NCBI GenBank assembly: GCA_030728235.1
Contig: JANRAA010000162.1
Span: 998 to 25,177 of the forward strand
DNA from: Flavobacteriales bacterium
GTDB taxonomy: Bacteria > Bacteroidota > Bacteroidia > Flavobacteriales_D > Sanyastnellaceae
Direction: 5' to 3'
DNA length: 24,180 bases
Position numbers and translations under genes: made by a program
Shown here: piece by piece, positions 16,045-23,415 of the stretch
Layout of the letters: each line of letters begins with the position of its first letter
Position numbering within the stretch: position 1 is the stretch's first letter
Notes under the pieces: generated by a model
What the model was told of the DNA's origin: nothing
What the model saw: the letters and a program-made list of their open reading frames with translations, nothing else
Databases searched by the model: none

Positions 16045-17079
16045 CTAAGAGTGTTTGAATTTTAATACTTCTGACCGCCCTTTTCTGAATATCTTGTTGC
16101 TGTTCACCAATCCTTTTCGACGTTCCTTTTGCTCTTCTTCGGGCAGATGGATGGTCTCTTTGCAATTGTCTGAGCAACACCCTTCCATTTCCCCTTTGCA
16201 CTTCTCACATTGAATGAAAAGCAGGTTGCATGCAACGTTTTCGCAGTTCGTATGCTCATCGCATGATTCACCACATTGATGACAAACAGCTATAACATCA
16301 TCGGAGATGCGCTCTGCGCGACGCTCATCGAAAACAAAGTTTTTACCAATGAAACGGTTTTCAAGTCCTTGGTTCTTCACCTGACGAGCGTACTCAATGA
16401 TACCTCCTTCAAGCTGGTGGACATTATCGAACCCTACGTGTTTGAACCATGCACTCGCCTTTTCACATCGAATTCCGCCAGTGCAATACATCACTATATT
16501 GCTTGGTTTTTCCTTCTTCAGTAGGTCTTCAACGTAATCAATCTCCTCTCGGAAGGTATCCACATCGGGTTTCAAGGCCCCAATGAAGTGTCCCACCTCC
16601 GTTTCGTAGTGGTTGCGCATATCGACCAGCAGAGTGCCTTCTTCAACCACCAATTCATTGAATTCAGCCGCTGTAAGATGTCGGCCCTTGTTCGTCACAT
16701 CAAACGTTTCATCTTCCAAACCATCGGCAACGATTTTCTTGCGCACCTTGATTTTAAGTTTGTAAAACGATTTACCGTCATCTTCAATGGCGACATTGAG
16801 GCGAATTCCGTTTAGGAAATCAACAGCATTTAGGTGTTCACGAAAAGCATCGAAATTCGCTTTTGGCAAACTAATTTGGGCATTGATGCCTTCTTTTGCG
16901 ACATATGTTCTTCCCAAAACACCCAACTCTTCCCAGTGGATGTATAAGAAGTCACGGAACAGCTCCGGATTGCCAATCTTCGCGTATTGATAGAACGAAA
17001 CTGTCATTCGTTCCTCATCGCTTTCCAGCATTTTCCGGATCAATTCTCTCCTGTCGATCTTATTGTAGAGCTTCTTCAT
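16045..17079 (-). CDS. trhO: Oxygen-dependent tRNA uridine(34) hydroxylase TrhO
   Basis: A 344-residue cytosolic enzyme (YceA/TrhO, rhodanese-like) that makes 5-hydroxyuridine at the tRNA wobble position using oxygen. The N-terminal UPF0176 part contains GRTYVAKEGINAQIS (56-70). The rhodanese domain follows, with VDMRNHYETEVGHFIGAL (152-169) and the active-site loop YCTGGIRC with Cys199. The C-terminus is cysteine-rich (CHQCGESC at 266-273, then CEKC and CCSDNC), as in the longer family members, and probably binds zinc. The frame runs 16 codons further up to 17127, but the ATG at 17077-17079 gives the usual MKKLYNKIDRRELI start. A good promoter candidate lies at 17136-17164. Confidence 0.93.
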   Translation of the reverse strand: MKKLYNKIDRRELIRKMLESDEERMTVSFYQYAKIGNPELFRDFLYIHWEELGVLGRTYVAKEGINAQISLPKANFDAFREHLNAVDFLNGIRLNVAIEDDGKSFYKLKIKVRKKIVADGLEDETFDVTNKGRHLTAAEFNELVVEEGTLLVDMRNHYETEVGHFIGALKPDVDTFREEIDYVEDLLKKEKPSNIVMYCTGGIRCEKASAWFKHVGFDNVHQLEGGIIEYARQVKNQGLENRFIGKNFVFDERRAERISDDVIAVCHQCGESCDEHTNCENVACNLLFIQCEKCKGEMEGCCSDNCKETIHLPEEEQKERRKGLVNSNKIFRKGRSEVLKFKHS

Positions 17080-17135
17080 CGTACAATTACATGTTATACG
17101 TTCCGCCCGACGCTTTGTCTGGAGCAATAAAGCAG

Positions 17136-17164
17136 CAAATTTACGGCTTTTCAGGAAATTGAAA
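17136..17164 (-). promoter_or_regulatory. Candidate promoter TTTC-N17-TAAATTTG for trhO
   Basis: On the minus strand TAAATTTG (17136-17143) is an exact TAnnTTTG -7 box, with TTTC (17161-17164) 17 nt upstream as the -33 element. It predicts a leader of about 50 nt before the ATG at 17079. It shares the 294-base divergent gap with the small-protein promoter. Nothing else coding is visible in that gap. Confidence 0.45.
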
Positions 17165-17321
17165 ATGACTTATGTCAGCGCCCATTTAACTCTGCCCCAC
17201 TGCAAGTTTCTCTTCCCACTTCAAACAATCTGTCATAAATTGAAATACGCGCAATGTCTTCTCCGTTTGTTAGTTGCGCTTCGAGCCTGTTGCCAATTAA
17301 CATCTGTTATTAAAATCTTGG

Positions 17322-17351
17322 TTTGAGGTCACCAATTTTATAGTATCTTCA
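17322..17351 (+). promoter_or_regulatory. Candidate promoter TTTG-N18-TATCTTCA for the small protein
   Basis: TTTG (17322-17325) and TATCTTCA (17344-17351) are 18 nt apart, matching the Bacteroidota -33/-7 layout with two mismatches in the -7 box. The ATG at 17374 lies 22 nt after the box. A purine-rich TGGAAAG just before the start could serve the ribosome. Confidence 0.38.
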
Positions 17352-17373
17352 AAAAGTAAAAACCTGGAAAGCG

Positions 17374-17565
17374 ATGTTGGAATTCTGCAAGAATGTACTT
17401 ACGAAAGTTAGTTTTGACCGTCTATTATTTGCGAAAGAGTTGAAGAAGTCTATCAAATGGCTGTCTCGAGAAGAGCTTATTCATTTGAGGTCTTGGTGTA
17501 TACAACGTTTTGGTGCAATGTATGGCGACCTCATTCACGAGTCCTTTTCGCCGGTGCTTGCCTGA
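17374..17565 (+). CDS. Conserved-looking 63-residue small protein, unknown function
   Basis: A 63-residue, probably all-helical soluble protein beginning MLEFCKNVLTKVSFDRLLFA, with the later motif SIKWLSREELIHLRSWCIQR. I recall short proteins of this pattern (F-C-K-x-V-L-x-K-V-S-F-D, then K-x-I-x-W-L, then L-x-W-C) as widespread in flavobacteria without an assigned function. Points for reality: an ATG with a promoter-like region upstream, a purine-rich TGGAAAG before the start, and amphipathic helix patterning. Its 3' end overlaps the convergent queG by 31 nt. No helix-turn-helix, metal site or toxin signature is evident. Confidence 0.72.
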   Translation: MLEFCKNVLTKVSFDRLLFAKELKKSIKWLSREELIHLRSWCIQRFGAMYGDLIHESFSPVLA

Positions 17566-18494
17566 GCAAGAAATTCAATTGTACGTTTTATACCGTCAAA
17601 ACCTGCTCGTTTGATCGGTGAGGCCTGTGTTATCTTCTCGAACACCTCCTCGGTCAGCTCAATCCAATCCTTTTTCGTCATAGCTAGCAACTGATCGTTA
17701 GGAGCAAGGTCAGCATGCTGATGTGGGGTTGAGAATCTATTCCACGGACAAACCTCTTGGCACACATCGCAGCCAAACATCCAGTTATCGAATGTCCCTT
17801 TAAACTCTTGCGGTATTGCATCCTTTATTTCGATAGTGAAATAAGAGATGCAGCGTGATCCATCAACGACATAAGGGCGGATAATTGCACCTGTCGGACA
17901 AGCATCGATGCATCGGGTGCAAGAACCACAGTGATCGGTAGTTGGGCCATCGGGTGTGAGATCGAGATCGATGATCAGCTCAGCGACAAAGAAATAGCTC
18001 CCTACCTTTTTAGAAATCAGGTTTGCGTTTTTTCCGACCCAACCAAGACCGGATTTCGAAGCCCAAGCTTTATCCAACACCGGCGCTGAATCTACAAAAG
18101 CTCGTCCGCCAAAATCGCCCAATTCAGCCCTCAGAACCTTCAACATTCCGTGCAAACGCGCCTTTACCACCTCATGGTAGTCGGCCCCAAAAGCATACTT
18201 CGAGATTTTGAAACTATCATCGTGCGATTCGCGGTCTGAAGCATAATTGAACAAAAGAGACACCACTGATTTGGCGCCAGGCACCAGCAATCGAGGGTCG
18301 AGCCGTTTATCGAAGTTGCGCTCCATATACCCCATCTTCCCATGGTGACCGCTTCGCAACCAATCTTCCAATCGCGGAGCTTCCTCCTCCAAAAATCCAG
18401 CTTTGCTGATTCCACAGGCCAGAAATCCGAAATCTGAGGCTACTTGTTTGATGCGCTCAGCATCTCGAGCGTGTCTCAGTCCATCGGAAGTCAT
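17535..18494 (-). CDS. queG: Epoxyqueuosine reductase QueG
   Basis: A 319-residue cytosolic iron-sulfur, cobalamin-dependent enzyme that reduces epoxyqueuosine to queuosine at tRNA position 34, the last step of queuosine synthesis. Visible features: the family core with AFVDSAPVLDKAWA (Asp135 in the position of the catalytic acid), GLGWVGKN (149-156), then two 4Fe-4S clusters from CGSCTRCIDACP (Cys189, 192, 195, 199) and C215 with GCDVCQEVCPWN (Cys242, 245, 249). The C-terminus is short and lacks the HEAT-repeat tail of longer homologues; about 310 residues is normal in this phylum. The ATG overlaps the ruvB stop by one base (TAATG), so translation is probably coupled. It is the last gene of the respiratory-end operon. 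Confidence 0.95.
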   Translation of the reverse strand: MTSDGLRHARDAERIKQVASDFGFLACGISKAGFLEEEAPRLEDWLRSGHHGKMGYMERNFDKRLDPRLLVPGAKSVVSLLFNYASDRESHDDSFKISKYAFGADYHEVVKARLHGMLKVLRAELGDFGGRAFVDSAPVLDKAWASKSGLGWVGKNANLISKKVGSYFFVAELIIDLDLTPDGPTTDHCGSCTRCIDACPTGAIIRPYVVDGSRCISYFTIEIKDAIPQEFKGTFDNWMFGCDVCQEVCPWNRFSTPHQHADLAPNDQLLAMTKKDWIELTEEVFEKITQASPIKRAGFDGIKRTIEFLAQASTGEKDS

Positions 18495-19513
18495 TAGAAA
18501 AGCGTGTTTCCACCTCCTTGCAGGCGGCCAAGGTGGACATAAGCCAACTCCGTTACCTGACGTCCGCGAGGTGTGCGCACCATAAAGCCTTCTTGAATAA
18601 GAAACGGCTCGTATACCTCTTCTAAGGTTCCTGGATCTTCACCCACAGCGGTCGCAACAGTGGTTATTCCCACAGGACCACCCTTGAACTTGTCGATGAT
18701 GGTGGTCAATATTTTATTGTCCATTTCATCCAACCCCTTGCTATCCACATTCAGTGCATTCAGAGCGACGTGTGTGATAGAAAGGTTTATAACACCATCC
18801 CCTTTTATCTGTGCAAAATCGCGTACACGGCGTAGCAGAGAGTTTGCTATTCGCGGGGTTCCCCGACTTCTCGATGCAATTTCATGTGCCGCTTCGGCAT
18901 CGATTTCAATCTTAAGGATCTCAGCGCTCCTCTCAACGATATCAGTGAGTGTTTTGACATCATAGTAGGTAAGCCTCAAGTTGATCCCAAATCGAGCTCT
19001 TAATGGCGCTGTAAGCAATCCTGAGCGGGTTGTTGCACCCACCAAAGTAAATGGATTCAATCCGATCTGCACAGTACGTGCATTTGGACCTGTATCGATC
19101 ACCAAATCGATACGGTAGTCTTCCATTGCTGAATATAAATATTCTTCGATAACCGGACTTAAGCGGTGAATTTCATCAATGAAAAGGACATCGTTTTCAT
19201 CGAGGTTTGTGAGCAATCCGGCTAAGTCGCCAGGTTTATCGAGCACAGGACCAGACGTCGTTTTGATCTGCACTCCCATTTCTTGCGCTACGATGTTCGC
19301 AAGGGTTGTCTTTCCCAATCCTGGAGGTCCGTGCAAAAGGACGTGATCCAAAGACTCACCTCGCTGACGGGCTGCCGCAACGAACACTTGCAGGTTATCG
19401 AGCACCTGACGTTGTCCCGTAAAGTCGTCGAAACTTCGCGGTCTGAGCACGCGCTCTATGTCTTTGTCTGAGGCAAACCGTGCCTCATCGTAATAATCAA
19501 ACTGATCGTCCAT
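18494..19513 (-). CDS. ruvB: Holliday junction branch migration ATPase RuvB
   Basis: A 339-residue AAA+ motor that drives branch migration with RuvA during recombination repair. Motifs: LRPRSFDDFTGQ (23-34), Walker A GPPGLGKTT (62-70), Walker B FIDEIH (111-116), sensor 1 GATTR (159-163), arginine-finger segment LRARFG (171-176), and the C-terminal winged helix ending in RTPRGRQVT. Length is standard. The frame extends to a TTG at 19529-19531 that would overlap the upstream stop, but the ATG at 19511-19513 with GAGG just ahead and MDDQFDYYDE is the better start. It lies 14 nt after the outer membrane protein gene and overlaps queG by one base. ruvA and ruvC are not in the window. Confidence 0.96.
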   Translation of the reverse strand: MDDQFDYYDEARFASDKDIERVLRPRSFDDFTGQRQVLDNLQVFVAAARQRGESLDHVLLHGPPGLGKTTLANIVAQEMGVQIKTTSGPVLDKPGDLAGLLTNLDENDVLFIDEIHRLSPVIEEYLYSAMEDYRIDLVIDTGPNARTVQIGLNPFTLVGATTRSGLLTAPLRARFGINLRLTYYDVKTLTDIVERSAEILKIEIDAEAAHEIASRSRGTPRIANSLLRRVRDFAQIKGDGVINLSITHVALNALNVDSKGLDEMDNKILTTIIDKFKGGPVGITTVATAVGEDPGTLEEVYEPFLIQEGFMVRTPRGRQVTELAYVHLGRLQGGGNTLF

Positions 19514-19527
19514 TGCCTCAAAGTTAT

Positions 19528-20196
19528 TCAATTCACACCGAGATCATTCAGTAATTCTCCAAAACGGACTTTGAAACGCACTTCCCAAATAGGAGCGGTG
19601 AATTGTTCGTCAATCCTTCTGTTGTTCAACAGCATCAATCTTACACCACCTCCTGCACCAACACCGAAATATTTCAAAAACGAGTATTCTGCGATCATGC
19701 CTGGTTCGTATAGAATTACTGCGCCACCTTCGCGAAACTCGTTTAAACCAGCATTGTTAAAGTAGCGATTTCTGCTAACACCAACCCCAAGTTGAACGGG
19801 TATGTATACCTGCCACCTCTTTTTGTAGATAAATGAGTATTCAAAGAATACACTTCCATACATCATGCGGACTTCCGACAGCGTCGGGATGCCATTTTCT
19901 ATTGTTGCACCTGTGTATGTATTGTGTTCAATCCAATGCACACCAGCACCAACAGAAACTTTATCACCGAAGCTCCATCCCACCTTGGCTCCTCTCGTTG
20001 CGATCGGCTTACCTGTTACAAAAGAGTTTCGGGTATTGAGGCGAAAAGAGATGGACGGTTTTTTGTCGAAAGCGTCTCGAATGGTATCCGTCAGACCAAC
20101 CTGCTGGGCAGAGCTTAGTGTGTGCGTTAGAAGAAATACAGATATAACAAAAATCCGTATCTCAACGCGGAAAGCGCAAAAGACACGGATTTTCAT
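19528..20196 (-). CDS. Probable outer membrane beta-barrel protein, unknown function
   Basis: A 222-residue protein with an N-terminal hydrophobic signal (about 14-30, ending SSAQ) and a mature part of alternating beta strands with Gly and aromatic residues: SISFRLNTRNSFVTG, GWSFGDKVSVGAGVHWI, FFEYSFIYKKRWQVYIPVQLGVGVS, YFGVGAGGGVRL. The final strand ends IWEVRFKVRFGELL. Together these look like a small 8-10-stranded outer membrane barrel. The first residues (MKIRVFCAFRVEIR) are basic, as in a signal n-region. It begins 15 nt after the coxA stop and ends 14 nt before ruvB, so it appears to be co-transcribed with the oxidase. A link to respiration is not obvious. Confidence 0.8.
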   Translation of the reverse strand: MKIRVFCAFRVEIRIFVISVFLLTHTLSSAQQVGLTDTIRDAFDKKPSISFRLNTRNSFVTGKPIATRGAKVGWSFGDKVSVGAGVHWIEHNTYTGATIENGIPTLSEVRMMYGSVFFEYSFIYKKRWQVYIPVQLGVGVSRNRYFNNAGLNEFREGGAVILYEPGMIAEYSFLKYFGVGAGGGVRLMLLNNRRIDEQFTAPIWEVRFKVRFGELLNDLGVN

Positions 20197-20211
20197 GAGT
20201 TAAATATTGTA

Positions 20212-21969
20212 TTAATGCTCTTCTTCTCCTGCCTTCAACGGCACGATTTGAGGAACAAAGTCTTCGTCATAAGCAGGATTGCTGTAGTCGTAAGCCCAAC
20301 GGTGAACCACAGGCAATTCGTTTGGCCAGTTTCCGTGGATACGCTCTACAGGAGTTGTCCATTCAAGCGTGTTCGATTTCCAAGGGTTGGCATCCGATTT
20401 CTGACCTCTAAAGATGCTGTAGAAGAAGTTGAACAAGAAGAACAACTGTCCGATACCACCAACAATAGCGAACACCGATATGATTGGGTTCAAGTCAGCA
20501 ACGAAATCTAGGAATTGGAAGCTGCTGTAGTCGTAGTAACGACGTGGAGCACCCGCCAAGCCAACAAAGTGCATTGGGAAGAACACCCCGTAACCACAAA
20601 CCAACGTGATCCAGAAGTGAGCATAGCCAAGCTTCGTGCTCATGAGACGACCGTACATTTTCGGATACCAGTGGTAGACACCTGCTAGCATTCCAAATAT
20701 TGCAGACATACCCATTACAATGTGGAAGTGAGCCACAACAAAGTATGTATCGTGCACGTTTACGTCGAGCGCAGAGTCAGCCAAGATGATACCTGTCAAA
20801 CCACCTGTTACGAATGTTGACACAAGACCAACACTGAACAACATTGCAGGGGTGAACTTGATGTTACCCTTCCAAAGAGTGGTGATGTAGTTAAAGGCCT
20901 TTACAGCAGACGGGATTGCAATCAACAACGTAGTGAATACGAAAACAGATCCGATGAACGGGTTCATACCAGTAACGAACATGTGGTGACCCCAAACGAT
21001 GAACGAAAGGAAACCAATGGCCAAGATAGAACCGATCATTGCGCGGTAACCAAAGATTGGCTTGCGTGAGTTCGTCGATATGATTTCAGAGCTGATACCC
21101 AACGCTGGTAGAAGTACGATGTACACCTCAGGGTGTCCAAGGAACCAGAACAAGTGTTGGTACAAGATTGGAGATCCACCTGTTACATCAAGTGCTTCCC
21201 CACCAATGTGGATGTCTGAAAGATAGAAAGCCGTGCCCATTGAACGGTCCATAAGCAGAAGAACTACTGCAGAAACCAAAACTGGGAAAGACAATACACC
21301 AAGAATAGCTGTTACTAGGAAAGCCCAAATGGTAAGTGGAAGACGAGTCATCTTCATACCCTTGGTGCGAAGGTTGATGATGGTCACGATGTAGTTCAAA
21401 CCACCTAAAAGTGATGAGGCTACGAAAAGCACCATAGAGATCAACCACAACGTCATACCCGTTCCAGAACCTGGCATTGCTTGTGGCAAAGCCGATAGCG
21501 GAGGATAGACCGTCCATCCACCTGAAGCAGCACCACCTTCAACAAACAAAGAGAAGATCATGATTACACTAGACACTAGGAAGAACCAGTATGAAAGCAT
21601 GTTCAGGAATCCAGATGCCATATCACGTGCTCCAATTTGAAGCGGAATAAGCAAGTTTGAGAACGTACCCGACAAACCACCTGTCAATACAAAGAATACC
21701 ATGATGGTACCGTGTATGGTTACAAGCGCTAAGTAAGCATTTCTATCTAGCACCCCATCAGGAGCCCATTTTCCAAGAAATGTTTCAAGAATGCTAAACG
21801 ACTCTCCCGGCCAACCCAACTGGAGGCGGAAGAAAATAGATAGCATAACAGCAACGACACCCATTACAATCGCAGTAAGCAAGAACTGCTTAGAGATCAT
21901 TTTATGATCTTGCGAGAAAACGTATTTCGAAATGAAGCTCTCTTCGTGGTGATGATTGTGACCAGCCAT
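20212..21969 (-). CDS. coxA: Cytochrome c oxidase subunit I (CoxA/CtaD)
   Basis: A 585-residue, 12-helix haem-copper oxidase subunit that reduces oxygen to water and pumps protons. Metal ligands are all visible: His86 (TIHGTIM, haem a), the GHPEVY group with His279 and cross-linking Tyr283, His328/His329 (WGHHMF) for CuB, then His414 and His416 in VVAHFHIVM for haem a3 and haem a. ARDMA and the NSRKPIFGYRAM loop place it in the A-type family with D- and K-channel features. The N-terminus carries a His cluster, GHNHHHEE. The ATG at 21967-21969 lies 30 nt after the coxB stop. It is part of the run actF-coxB-coxA. Confidence 0.97.
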   Translation of the reverse strand: MAGHNHHHEESFISKYVFSQDHKMISKQFLLTAIVMGVVAVMLSIFFRLQLGWPGESFSILETFLGKWAPDGVLDRNAYLALVTIHGTIMVFFVLTGGLSGTFSNLLIPLQIGARDMASGFLNMLSYWFFLVSSVIMIFSLFVEGGAASGGWTVYPPLSALPQAMPGSGTGMTLWLISMVLFVASSLLGGLNYIVTIINLRTKGMKMTRLPLTIWAFLVTAILGVLSFPVLVSAVVLLLMDRSMGTAFYLSDIHIGGEALDVTGGSPILYQHLFWFLGHPEVYIVLLPALGISSEIISTNSRKPIFGYRAMIGSILAIGFLSFIVWGHHMFVTGMNPFIGSVFVFTTLLIAIPSAVKAFNYITTLWKGNIKFTPAMLFSVGLVSTFVTGGLTGIILADSALDVNVHDTYFVVAHFHIVMGMSAIFGMLAGVYHWYPKMYGRLMSTKLGYAHFWITLVCGYGVFFPMHFVGLAGAPRRYYDYSSFQFLDFVADLNPIISVFAIVGGIGQLFFLFNFFYSIFRGQKSDANPWKSNTLEWTTPVERIHGNWPNELPVVHRWAYDYSNPAYDEDFVPQIVPLKAGEEEH

Positions 21970-21999
21970 TGTTTCTTCTTTTTCGTAATTATCTAATTA

Positions 22000-23394
22000 T
22001 TATTCTACTATCGCTGTTTGACTATCAGCTACTACTACCTCAACACTTTCAGCCGCTTCAGGTTCAACTGCAGGAGCAGTTTCTTCTTTCGCAACATACT
22101 CCGCTTGCTCTTTCAACCAAGCCTCATATTGCTCAGGAGTATCGATGACAATTTTGATTGCCATGTTAAAGTGAGCAGCTCCACAAACCTTGTTACAAAG
22201 CAAAATGTAATCGAATTCCGGATTGTTCATTACCAGACGCATGCTGTCTGTGGTAATGGTAGGAATCATCTTGAATCTTGTCGGCACCCCTGGCACACAG
22301 TTCATTTGTGCTCTAAAGTGAGGCATGTAGGCTGAGTGGATAACGTCGCGTGAACGGAAGATAAACTCAACCTCTTTACGCACTGGCAGGTGGAATTCGC
22401 CTTTTACGATGCGGTCATCTTTACCAGCATCCCAAGCATTGATGTTCGACTCATAAGAGAAATCTTCGATTTCCATGATGCGTTGTATGTGACGCTCAAG
22501 CCGAGAGATCTTATCTTTCTTCGCTTCATAAGCCTCTTCTGAAAGAACGGTTGTATTTCCGCTGTTCAACGCAGCTTCTACATCATGAAGACGAGCCTCT
22601 AGGTGCGCTTTGCGCTCAGGACTCATTTCATGTCCGTCACCATGACCATGTCCGTGTGAAGGATGCAACTCTTCCTCAATCTCAGCTTTCTCGTTGAGCA
22701 ATACTCCACGTTCGTTTTCAACTTCCGCTTTCAGCGCAGCCAATTCAGCTTCGATTGCTTCAAGACTTTCAGCGATACCTTCTGCTGTAACGATACCAAG
22801 AGGGTTGGTTGTTGAAATCAAGTTGTAGTTTGCCAACCCAAACTCATTGTTATCACCAGGATAGCGAACCGTCCAGTCGAACTGCTTCGCGTATACCTCC
22901 ACTCTCAAGGCATCTGGAGAAGCTTCACCGGTCATTTCATTCCAAGTCCGCAAACCAAAAATGATGATTACAGCAAGAACAATCGATGGAACGATGGTCC
23001 AAAACAACTCAAGACGGTTGTCATGAGGGAAAAACTTCGCTTTGCGATCTTTTCTGTAGTAATACTTGCTTGCAAAAACGAAAAGCAGCGTATTCACCAC
23101 AAAAAACACCGCGATGATGATGTACATGTTAAAGTCCATCAGCGTATCCACACCTTCACCGTGCGCCGAAGCAGAAACAGGCAAGTAATCACCATATTTT
23201 GCAAGCAGCACGATAAATCCTGCGTAGAAGAGCACCATGAACAGGAGCCACAACTTCGCATTTAGGCGGTTATCAGCATAGGAAATATCTTCCTCTTTTG
23301 TTTTTCGTAGACGTGCCGTTAGTTCGTAAACACGTGCAAGTTGTGCAATTGCTACAATACCTACGACAACAACCAACAGAATGAACAGCTTCAT
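22000..23394 (-). CDS. coxB: Cytochrome c oxidase subunit II (CoxB) with coiled-coil and His-rich insert
   Basis: A 464-residue subunit II that accepts electrons from cytochrome c or a membrane partner through the CuA site. It has four hydrophobic segments (about 3-20, 47-65, 90-107, 131-148), two more than a classical subunit II, as in other Bacteroidota. CuA ligands are intact: His353 (VIHSAYMPHF), Cys400, Cys404, His408 and Met411 in CNKVCGAAHFNM; the usual Glu of CxExC is Lys, which I recall as common in the phylum. Between the cupredoxin strands lies a long charged coiled coil (about 205-310) interrupted by a His/Gly loop HPSHGHGHGDGHEM (244-257). The C-terminus is an acidic, Ala/Val-rich tail. 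It is 20 nt downstream of actF. Confidence 0.95.
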   Translation of the reverse strand: MKLFILLVVVVGIVAIAQLARVYELTARLRKTKEEDISYADNRLNAKLWLLFMVLFYAGFIVLLAKYGDYLPVSASAHGEGVDTLMDFNMYIIIAVFFVVNTLLFVFASKYYYRKDRKAKFFPHDNRLELFWTIVPSIVLAVIIIFGLRTWNEMTGEASPDALRVEVYAKQFDWTVRYPGDNNEFGLANYNLISTTNPLGIVTAEGIAESLEAIEAELAALKAEVENERGVLLNEKAEIEEELHPSHGHGHGDGHEMSPERKAHLEARLHDVEAALNSGNTTVLSEEAYEAKKDKISRLERHIQRIMEIEDFSYESNINAWDAGKDDRIVKGEFHLPVRKEVEFIFRSRDVIHSAYMPHFRAQMNCVPGVPTRFKMIPTITTDSMRLVMNNPEFDYILLCNKVCGAAHFNMAIKIVIDTPEQYEAWLKEQAEYVAKEETAPAVEPEAAESVEVVVADSQTAIVE

Positions 23395-23415
23395 GATCTA
23401 TTCGTTTGAGTGCAA

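Noticed and set aside
17080..17373. Possible RNA gene or riboswitch in the 294-base divergent gap
   Set aside because: Apart from two promoter-like sites I see no strong stem, T-tract or known aptamer pattern.
17374..17565. Small gene as a toxin or antitoxin
   Set aside because: There is no adjacent partner gene in an operon and no toxin or DNA-binding motif; it stands alone with its own promoter-like sequence.
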